The notes under the pieces were generated by a model. It was not told the DNA's origin and ran no database searches. It saw nothing but the letters and a program-made list of their open reading frames with translations. Shown here one piece after another: positions 56,589 through 64,000 of a stretch of 64,000 bases of DNA. A program made the position numbers and the translations under genes. Source of the stretch: Odocoileus virginianus (Eukaryota; Chordata; Mammalia; Artiodactyla; Cervidae); NCBI RefSeq assembly GCF_023699985.2, contig NC_069678.1:57583798-57647797 (forward strand). Direction: 5' to 3'. Every line of letters begins with the position of its first letter. Position 1 is the first letter of the stretch.

Positions 56589-58129
56589 TTGCTGTTGTTC
56601 AGTCACTGAAGTCTTGTCCAACTTGAGATGTCATGGACTGTATGTAGCATACCTGTCCCCCACTATCTCCTGGAGATTGCTCAAATTCATGTCCATTGAG
56701 TTGGTGATGCTATCTAACCATCTTCTGCTGCCCTCTTCACCTTTTGCTTTCAATCTTTCCCAACATCAGAGTCTTTGCCAGTGAGTCAGCTCTTTGCATC
56801 AGGTGGCCAAAGTATTGGAGCTTCAGCATCAGTCCTTCCAATGAATATTTAGGGTTGATTTCCTTTAGGATTGTCTGGCTTGATCTCCCTCCTGTCCAAG
56901 AGTCTCCTCCAGCACCTCAGATCAAAAGTATCTATTCTTAGGTGCTCAGCCTTCTTAATGATTCAACTCTCATGTCCGTATGTGACTACTGAAAAAAAAA
57001 ACATAGCTTTTACTATATGAACTTTTGTCAGCAAAAAAATGCTTCTGCTTTTTAATATGCTAGCTAGGTTTGTCATAGCTTTCCCTCCAATGAGCAAATG
57101 TCTTTTAATTTCATATCTGCAGTCATCATCCACAGTGATTTTGTAATGTAAGAAAATAAAATCTGTCACTGATTCCACTTTTTCTCCTTCTATTTGCCAT
57201 TAAGTGAGGGACCAGATTGCCATGATCTTAGTTTTTGAAAGTTGATTTTTAAACCAACTTTTCACTCTCCTCCTTCACTTTCATCAAGAGGCTCTTTAGT
57301 TCCTCTCCCATTTCTGCCATTAGAGTGGTATCATCTGCATATCTGAGGTTGCTGATATTTCTCCTGGCAACCTTGATTTCAGCCTGTGATTCATCCAGTG
57401 CGGCATTTCACACAGTGTACTCTGCATAGAAGTTAAATAAACAGAGTGACTGAATACAGCACTGTAGTTCTCCTTCCCCAATTTTGAACCAGTCCACTGT
57501 TTCATGTAAGGTTCTAACTGTTGCTTCTTTATCTGCATACAGGTTTCTCAGGGGACAGGTAAGGTGGTCTGGCATTTTCATCTCAAAAAATGTTCAACAG
57601 TTTGTTGCTATTCACACAGTCAAAGCTTCAGTGTAATCAATGAAACAGAAGTAGATGTTTTTCTAGAATTCCCTTGCTTTCTCTATGATCCAGTGAATGT
57701 TGACAATTTGATCCCTGGTTCCTCTGCTTTTTCTAAATCCACCTTATACAAGTGGAAGTTCTCAGTTTATGTGCTGCTGCCTAGTTTGAAGGATTTTGAG
57801 CATAATCTTAGTGTACTAAATGAGCACAATTGTATGGTAGTTGAACATTCTTTGGTATTGCTCTTCTTTGGGAATGTAACAAAAGCTGACCTTTTTCAGA
57901 CCAGTGGCCACTGCTGAGTTTTCCAAATTTGCTGACATATTGAATGCGACACTTTAACAGCATCATCTTTCAGGATTTTAAATAGCTCAGCTAGAATTCC
58001 ATTACCTCCACTAGCTTTGTTTGTAGTAATGCTTCCTAAGGCCCAGTTGACTTCAAACTATAGGATGTCTGACTCTAGGTGAGTGACCACACCATCACAG
58101 TTATCTGGGTCATTAAGAATATTTTTGTA
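56589..58129 (-). mobile_element. Old long BovB, main part
   Basis: From a GCTGTTGTTCAGTCACTGAAG tail through the C-terminal RT and RT core to NKASG/LHDPDN-region coding (GTAATGCTTCCTAAGGCCC near 58026; CATCACAGTTATCTGGGTC near 58094). Many indels and stops make it the most decayed BovB here. The copy continues after the L1 insert. Confidence 0.92.
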
Positions 58130-58287
58130 AGTCTTAGAGGGATTGGGTAGAGAGGAAGGTGGGAGGGGCGATCGGGATGGGGAATACATGTAAATCCATG
58201 GCTGATTCATGTCAATGTATGACAAAACCCACTATAATACTGTAAAGTAATTAGCCTCCAACTAATAAAAATAAATGAAAAAAAAAA
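58130..58287 (+). mobile_element. L1 3' end inserted in BovB
   Basis: GTGGGAGGGGCGATCGGGATGG-like block, GGGGAATACATGTAAATCC, GCTGATTCATGTCAATGTATG, GTAAAGTAATTAGCCTCC, then poly(A). It is flanked by AAGAATATTTTTGTA (58115-58129) and AAGAATTTTTTTGTA (58287-58301), a 15-bp duplication with one mismatch. Confidence 0.95.
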
Positions 58288-58301
58288 AGAATTTTTTTGT
58301 A

Positions 58302-58440
58302 TAGGTCTTCTGTGTATTCTTGCCACTTCTCCTTTATCTCTTCTGCTTCTGTTAGGTCCTTGTCCTTTATTTCCTTTATTGTGCCCAACATTGCATGAAA
58401 TGTCCCCTTGATATCTCCAATTTTCTTGAAGAGATTCCCT
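58302..58440 (-). mobile_element. Old long BovB, continuation after the L1 insert
   Basis: TAGGTCTTCTGTGTATTCTTGCC, TATTGTGCCCAACATTGC and CTCCAATTTTCTTGAAGAGA continue the YTEDLYKK/MGTIK coding region and end at about 58440. Confidence 0.92.
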
Positions 58441-59630
58441 TGCCTAGAAGCATTAAATGTTGTATATTTTTATTCTACCATTCCCTATGTATAATACACA
58501 CCAACATTTTTTAATAAAAGAAAAGATACCATTCAGGCCTCCTACATCTTACTATTTTTTGCAATTTAGCAATACATATTTTAGGAATCAGTTCTTAACA
58601 GTGCATAAAGCTCTTCCTAGTGTTTTTTTTAGTAGTTCCATAAATTTCTATTGAATAGCTGTTGCCATAATGTATTTAAACAGGTGTCTATTGATGACCT
58701 TTGAGGTTGTCTCAGTTTCTTACTAGTACAGACATTCCTTGATTTAGGATAAGATTACATCCTGACAAATTCATCATAAGCTTAAAATATTATGTCAAGA
58801 ATTCATTTAATACACTTAAACTACCTAACACCATGGTTTGGCCCGTCTACCTTTAATCATTCTCAAAAACTTATATTAGCCTACATTTGGGCAAAATCAT
58901 CTAACACAAAGCTTATTTTATAATAAAGTATTGCATATCTCGTGTATTGAAAATGAAAAACAGAATAGTTATATGGGTACAGAATGATTGTAAGTGCATT
59001 GGTTGTTTACCTTTGTGATCATGTGTCTGTGTGACTGGGAGCTTTGTCACACTGCAGCTGTCCAGCATCATGAGATGTCTAGCCTGGAAAAAGATAAAAA
59101 TTTAAAGTACTGTTTCTACTGAAAGTGTATCATTTTCCACTGCTGTAAAGTCAAAAAATTATGAATCAAACCATTATAAGTTACACACAGTTAGTATAAA
59201 CAATGCTGATATGAATATCATTGAACATACATCATTTTGCTCATGTGTGAGAGTATCTGAAGAATGTAGTCTTTGCAGTAGTTTTGTGGGGAAGAGGAAT
59301 GTTTTGAATTTTGATGCAATAAAAATTGACTTCCATAGAGGTTGCATTAATTTATATTTGTACTATCACTCCAATAGAACATTTTCTTCTTATTCCCCAG
59401 TTAAAATATTTCTTATATTTCTGCCATTTTCATAGTTGAAAAACTTAATTTCATTTTTTAAAATGAAAAATGATACATGTTTAGAAAAATGTTATAAAAT
59501 ATTAACTGGATTAATTACTTTTTACCAGGTAAACAAGTCCATATAAGAGAAAGGAATTAATGACTAAAAAATTTTAAAAAAAGATGAAACATAATTGGAC
59601 TTAACAAAGTAGAAATATGTGTTCATTCCA
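58441..59630. other. No recognised feature
   Basis: AT-rich. Short frames without domains. A decayed LINE is possible near 58450-58700 but not supportable. Confidence 0.35.
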
Positions 59631-59635
59631 CTCTT

Positions 59636-59790
59636 AGTTTCTCTTTTTGAAAAATATAGTTTCTGTATTATCTTATTTTAAACTACCTACATTCCCCTTT
59701 ATAAGCAATTACTTAATTTATTTAATATTAGATCCACTGTCAAATATTTAATGCTCACTAATGGTTCTTCTCTATAATGTCCCTGCCAGG
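59636..59790. repeat. Dispersed repeat, copy A
   Basis: TTCTCTTTTTGAAAAATATA to CTATAATGTCCCTGCCAG aligns with 61677-61850 in the same direction at roughly 75-80% identity by eye. It is probably part of an old L1. Confidence 0.75.
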
Positions 59791-59819
59791 ACAGGATCAA
59801 CTGAAAATAAGAAAATTTC

Positions 59820-60060
59820 TACATGCAAGAAAATTCAGTGTCTGTGTACCAAAATAGCATAAATAAATCAATAGCTTTTCTATATACAGAAAAAAGAAAT
59901 ATTTTATAGTGAGGAAATGTGTCTATTCACAATACCAATACAATTATTAAAAAATAAATATAGGAAAATATATAAAATCTCTATTAAAAACTGTCACTGA
60001 GGGAGGCCAAAAAATTTAGAGAAACAGAAAAGCATATAATTTTGAATAAGAAAACTTAAA
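59820..60060 (+). mobile_element. Ancient L1M fragment, ORF2
   Basis: AAATCAATAGCTTTTCTATATAC, TCTATTCACAATACCAATAC, then AAAATCTCTATTAAAAACTG and AGAGAAACAGAAAAGC match L1 ORF2 in order. Confidence 0.62.
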
Positions 60061-60210
60061 GATGAGTTTTTTTAGTTTAATCAAAGGTAGTGTAAAAACA
60101 ATAATAATACTTTTAACATTTTATTTTTAATCATTATTTCTCTTGTCTTAAGTGACTATATATAGTAAATACAATGTAATTTGTTATTAATAGATACAGT
60201 TTTTAAGTAT

Positions 60211-60256
60211 TTTACAGCATAGTCTACATGATTTTTACAGCATAGTCTACATGATT
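60211..60256. repeat. Perfect 23-bp tandem duplication
   Basis: TTTACAGCATAGTCTACATG plus ATT occurs twice in a row (60211-60233 and 60234-60256) without a mismatch, so the duplication is recent. Confidence 0.97.
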
Positions 60257-60399
60257 AGTCCCAGAATGAGAAAGATTAGAACTACTGGATTTTGGGTTTA
60301 TTTCTTCTTGTGACTTTCAGAATTAATTGCTTTATTAATAAGATATTTTATCATTTAGCACTTATATATTAATACTCATATTTTTAATACTCATATGTT

Positions 60400-60760
60400 A
60401 TGTGTGAATTGAGGTCTTATCATTACAAAGTGATTCTTTTCTCATTTAACGTTTGTTTTCTCCTGAATTCAACTTTTTCTAAAACTATGATAGTGAGCCT
60501 TGCTTCTTTTTGTCTGCATTTACCCCATATAACTTTCTCTCCTTCCCTCCCTCCATTCCCCCGTGTCTATATGTGTTTTTATGTGTTTGTATGTGTGTTT
60601 ATAATTTTAATTATAAACTGTTTAATTATACATCGTTTCTTGAATATAGCAGATCTAGATTTTGTGTTAGGATCAAGTCATTATAATCTGTTTGCTTTGT
60701 TTGGGGTACCTGTATCTTCTGTTATTTTTCAGTGTTTCCTTTGCTTCTAATGGTTAACAA
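60400..60760 (-). mobile_element. Ancient L1M fragment
   Basis: TTTCTTGAATATAGCAGATC, then GATTTTGTGTTAGGATCAAG and ATAATCTGTTTGCTTTG match a reversed old L1 ORF2 near its RT region. Decayed. Confidence 0.5.
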
Positions 60761-61132
60761 ATGTGTGTTTCTATATAATACCCTGATTCTCTACTTCTTT
60801 AGATAATATCTATTGATTTCTCACCTTAACAAATGATGTCATTATTTTATCTTCTCCTCCTGTTCACTCTTCCTTTTCCTTTCTCCCCTTTTCTCTTTGC
60901 AGATGATTTTCTTTTTTCTCCATGTTTTTCTTTGTTTTATTAAGTATGTTTGTACTGGATGTTATCCACTTGTTTCTCAAGAACTACTCACTATCTGTAA
61001 TTCTCCATTCTAATCAGTGACCTGAGATGTTGACATATATAATATGGGCTGTATCAAGAGTTTCTGTTACCTTCTGGCTTCCATGTGGATCAGTCAATGG
61101 AAACTCCCATTGAGTGACCCTATACCGTATAA
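60761..61132. other. Pyrimidine-rich, unassigned
   Basis: Possibly more decayed L1M (TTCTTTGTTTTATTAAG). Nothing firm. Confidence 0.3.
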
Positions 61133-61133
61133 T

Positions 61134-61340
61134 GGGCTTCCTGGGTGGCACGGTGGTAAAGAATTCATCTGCTAATGCAGGAGATGCAAGAGACACAGGT
61201 TTGATCCCTGGGTTGGGAAGATCACCTGGAGCAGGAAATGGCTACCCACTCCAGCATTCTGGCCTGGAGAATTCCATGGACAGAGAAGCCTGGCGGGTTA
61301 CAGTCCATGGGGTTGCAGAATCAGACATGACTGAGGACAC
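61134..61340 (+). mobile_element. Bov-tA SINE
   Basis: GGGCTTCCTGGGTGGCACGG, AGGTTTGATCCCTGGGTTGG, GGAGCAGGAAATGGCTACCC, CAGTCCATGGGGTTGCAG, ending in a CA-rich tail. Confidence 0.95.
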
Positions 61341-61659
61341 ACACACATACTATGTAATAGAAACTCCCTTGCCTTTATGTTTAGAGTACTGAGAGTTCCT
61401 CACTGTTGCTAGCTCCTGGCGAATTTATCATTTCTAGCTGGTTTTTTTTTTAACTTTGCCAGCATTAAAAAAAAAAAAAATCCACTTGTTAAATCTTCTC
61501 AGTTATCTCATTCAAGCATGTCATCTGCCTCCTGCTGAGACCCTGTCCAATACATTATTTTTAACCCTGCTCACTGATTTCTGATTTCTCAGCTTCACAT
61601 AGTATCTCTTGAAATTTTGTTAATAAATATGAGAAATTAAGCAGCTTATATTCCTTCTC

Positions 61660-62080
61660 ATCATCTCTCCTCCTCCCACTCTTACTTTTTCTTTTTGAAA
61701 AATATAATTTCTGTGTTGTCTCAGTTTAAAATAGTCACATTCATTTTATAAGTGTATTACTTATTTTATATTAGACCCACTGTCAAGTATTTAGTGTTCA
61801 CTGAATTAACTGAACTGAACCAGTTCTTCTGCTATAACATCCCTGCCATCCTTGGTTACGGAAATTTGTATTGTGTTTTTATCTTTAAGAAAGAGTCAGG
61901 AGATTCTAACATTTCTCATTTCTTACTTCTTACATGTTGAAAATATTGGAGCTTCACATTTGAATTATATTTGGCTGAGTAAAAAAATTTTAGGTCACAA
62001 TTTTATCCCTTGAAAACTCTGTAGGATCCTCACTGCACACTCTTCTTCTCCATGCCCACAACACTCATATTTATGTATAC
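61660..62080 (-). mobile_element. Ancient L1M fragment containing repeat copy B
   Basis: GGAGATTCTAACATTTCTC, then TATTTGGCTGAGTAAAAAAATTTT and GGTCACAATTTTATCCC resemble a reversed L1 (TTGGCTGGATATAAAATTC). The part 61677-61850 is the partner of 59636-59790. Confidence 0.5.
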
Positions 62081-62085
62081 TTATA

Positions 62086-62277
62086 TATGTGGTTCAGACA
62101 GTAAAACGTCTGCCTACAATGTGGGAGACCCGGGTTCAATCCCCGGGTCGGGCAGATCTTCTGGAGAAGGAAATGGCAACCCACTCCAGTATTCTCGTCT
62201 GGAAAATCCCTTTGACGGAGAAGCCTGGTAGGCAGTCGGCCAGGACTGAGCCACTTCCTTCACTTTCACTTTCAATC
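62086..62277 (+). mobile_element. Bov-tA SINE, high CpG retention
   Basis: AAAACGTCTGCCTACAATG, GGAGACCCGGGTTCAATCCC, CGGGTCGGGCAGATC, GAGAAGGAAATGGCAACCC, and TTTCACTTTCACTTTC at the end. The first bases of the tRNA-like part are altered. Confidence 0.95.
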
Positions 62278-62591
62278 TGGTAAAGAAGACGGAGATCTTC
62301 CTCTTTTAAAAATCTTGAACTTTTTAATACGGTTGCTATCTTTTCTAAGATTTGATTTTTAAAAGGATTAAGAGATTTGACTCTTTGGCTTGATTCACAC
62401 AAATTTTGTGAGGCAGGCGATTTCTTTTTTTTAATTAATTTTTAAGTGGGAGAAAGTTCGGCACTTTCAAATCTTCTTTTAATTTTGAAAGTTTTCTCTG
62501 TTCCTTAATTGTTTATTTCTTCTTTGTGGAATCCTATAAAGTATACTTCAAATCTCCTTTTTAAAAATTCACCCATATTTATCATTCTATC

Positions 62592-62712
62592 TTGGCAACT
62601 CACTCTAGTATTCTTGCCTGGAGAATCCCGCAAAGATTGGAGAATGTAGCCTGGCAAGCTACACTCCATGGGGTCGCAAAGAGTTGGAAATGACTGAAGC
62701 AATAGCACAGCA
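62592..62712 (+). mobile_element. BovA-like SINE monomer
   Basis: GGCAACTCACTCTAGTATTC, CTTGCCTGGAGAATCCCGC, then CTCCATGGGGTCGCAAAGAG. The tRNA half is absent, like the copy at 54.6 kb but in the opposite direction. Confidence 0.88.
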
Positions 62713-62727
62713 CATCATTCCCTCTAT

Positions 62728-63388
62728 CTGTTCAGTTCAGTTCAGTCGCTCAGTCGTGTCCGACTCTTTGTGACCCCATGAACCGCAGCACGCCAGGCCT
62801 CAGTGTCCATCACCAACTCCTGGAGTCCACTCAAACTCATGTCCATTGAGTCAGTGATGCCATCCAGCCATCTCATCCTCTGTCATCCCCTTCTTCTCCT
62901 ACCCCCAATCCCTCCCAGCATCAGGGTCTTTTCCAATGAATCGACTCTTCGCATGAGGTGGCCAAAGTATTGGAGTTTCAGCTTCAGCATCAGTCCTTCC
63001 AATGAACACCCAGGACTGATCTCCTTTAGAATGGACTGGTTGGATCTCCTTGCAGTCCAAGGGACTCTCAAGAGTTTTCTACAACACCACAATTCAAAAG
63101 CATCAATTTTTCGGCACTCAGCTTTCTTCATGGTTGCGGCGGCCGAGAGGAGCTACCCCACATCCAAGGAGCGGCGGCTGCGCGGGCGCAGGAGGGCCGA
63201 GAGGAGCTAGTCCGCGATCAAGGTCAGGAGGGGGTGGCCTTGAGGAGATGCCCCTCGTCCAAGGTAAGGAGCGGCGGCTGCGCTTTGCTGGAGCAGCCGT
63301 GAAGAGATACCCGTCGTCCAAGGTAAGAGAAACCCAAGGAAAACAGTAGGTGTTGCGAGAGGGTATCAGAGGGCAGACACACTAAAAC
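62728..63388 (-). mobile_element. BovB with 5' inversion, carrying its 5' UTR
   Basis: 62728-63133 is the BovB 3' part in minus orientation (CAGTTCAGTTCAGTCGCTCAG to CACTCAGCTTTCTTCATGG). 63134-63388 is BovB 5' UTR in plus orientation (GCGGCGGCCGAGAGGAGCTA, then GTGTTGCGAGAGGGTATCAG to GCAGACACACTAAAACC). The whole is flanked by CATTCCCTCTAT (62716-62727) and CATTCTCTCTAT (63389-63400), so both parts entered in one event. The minus-strand RT remnant reads SNQSILKEISPGCSLEGLML and GHLMRRVDSLEKTLMLGGIG. Confidence 0.93.
63134..63330 (+). promoter_or_regulatory. BovB 5' UTR GC-rich repeat block
   Basis: Four imperfect 23-bp monomers (63147-63169, 63201-63223, 63242-63264, 63301-63323) share a GAGGAGCTACCCC...TCCAAGG pattern and are separated by GCGGCGGCTGCG-type spacers. 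It is the most CpG-dense stretch in the window. The 5' UTR identity is from family knowledge. A promoter role is inference. Confidence 0.72.
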
Positions 63389-63400
63389 CATTCTCTCTAT

Positions 63401-64000
63401 AATCTTTGTCAAATATCTATTATCCCCATTTATTTTGTTCCTTTGTATTATTCTCACCTTCTATGCCCCTTACTGTATTTTCAGCTATTTATTCTTTACT
63501 CGCTTTCAGTTTTATCTTTATTTCTTCTATTCTCATCATCTCTTCCCTGGACGCTTGTATTTCTGCCTTGTACTTTTTCTTTCATAAAAATTATTTATTG
63601 CATTACTAATTCTGAAGAGTACATAGCCATATTTGAGCACAATTTTCTCTTCCATAATAACATCTTTAAATTAGGTGATTTTCATGTGGAATGTATTTTT
63701 CCTGTTCCTTATTTTTGCATTTTCTCATAATATTGATATTGTGATCATTCCTTATAGATTCTTCATACTGGAATAAAGGTAGGAAGTTTTTTTTTTTCTT
63801 AATTAATTTGCAGAAATTTTCTGTTGACAGATGCCATGGCAATGTTTTGGGCCAGCAAAAATTTTTATTGGTATTTAGTAAATTCTTTTAGCCTTAACCT
63901 CTTTCATACTAGTAGATCTAAGTATCTGTAAGATTGCTGTTTACAAGAAGACTCTCTTTCCTACTCTGGTACTTAAAACCAAACAAGATAAACAGAAGAG
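63401..64000. other. No recognised feature
   Basis: AT- and pyrimidine-rich sequence, possibly decayed LINE. Open frames lack any recognisable domain. Confidence 0.4.

Noticed and set aside
6791..62277. tRNA genes
   Set aside because: Box A/B-like motifs occur only inside Bov-tA and CHR SINEs, which are tRNA-derived but lack a complete cloverleaf.
63050..63349. Arginine/glycine-rich 99-codon frame across the CpG-rich block
   Set aside because: Product of BovB RT antisense joined to 5' UTR repeats by the inversion; not a gene.
63134..63388. Host CpG island promoter with exon 1
   Set aside because: The GC-rich repeats and the following GTGTTGCGAGAGGGTATCAG match the BovB 5' UTR, and a target duplication encloses the block.
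1..64000. A new defence, toxin or metabolic gene system
   Set aside because: Both strands were read. Every recognisable coding block belongs to L1 or BovB, and no gene cluster or conserved host domain was found.

Overview
The window looks like ruminant nuclear DNA, most likely bovid. The evidence is the repeat content: tRNA-Glu-derived Bov-tA SINEs, the RTE retrotransposon BovB, artiodactyl CHR SINEs and a ruminant-type L1 3' end, on a background of ancient mammalian L1M, L2, MIR and hAT-Charlie relics. I cannot separate cattle, sheep, goat or other ruminants by eye. Base composition is AT-rich with few CpGs. No host protein-coding exon, tRNA, rRNA, CRISPR array or operon could be supported. 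All long ORFs with a recognisable product belong to BovB or L1; the rest are short and have no recognisable domain. The window reads as an intergenic or intronic gene desert shaped by retrotransposition.

Layout. 1-14 kb: an ancient L1M (+, 1.2-3.2 kb), Bov-tA SINEs (one inverted pair at 6.8-7.2 kb), CHR SINE pieces, a mariner MITE, a second L1M (-, 12.1-13.5 kb) and a BovB piece (-). 14-33 kb: BovB (+) at 17 kb, an older L1 3' end at 18.4 kb, CHR SINEs, a hAT MITE with a perfect 8-bp target duplication at 21.1 kb, a composite SINE at 22 kb, an L1 with 5' inversion next to a BovB end at 28-29 kb, and two related ERV-type LTRs at 29.2-31.3 kb. 33.8-37.2 kb: BovB (-) split by a 2.6-kb, 5'-truncated L1 whose ORF2 is nearly open, flanked by a 14-bp perfect target duplication. 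37-50 kb: a local direct repeat, SINEs, MIR and L2 relics, BovB (+) at 43.4 kb, and BovB (-) at 45.3 kb carrying a three-unit SINE array. 50.4-54.9 kb: a mosaic of at least four BovB segments in both orientations, including BovB inserted into BovB. 56.6-58.4 kb: an old long BovB (-) carrying an L1 3' end. 59-64 kb: L1M relics, SINEs and a 5'-inverted BovB that brings in its own CpG-rich 5' UTR repeats.

How the parts relate. L1 and BovB encode endonuclease and reverse transcriptase. The SINEs have no coding capacity and depend on such enzymes; the BovA part of Bov-tA is a BovB-related tail. Many elements keep visible target-site duplications, so insertion order can be read directly. BovB copies are repeatedly the target: L1, Bov-tA and BovB insertions all sit inside them. 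I found no convincing new host system. The most interesting signals are structural: twin-primed BovB and L1, composite SINEs sharing a breakpoint, a possible tail-only insertion, a BovB lineage with a shared premature stop, and an unexplained 180-bp direct repeat.
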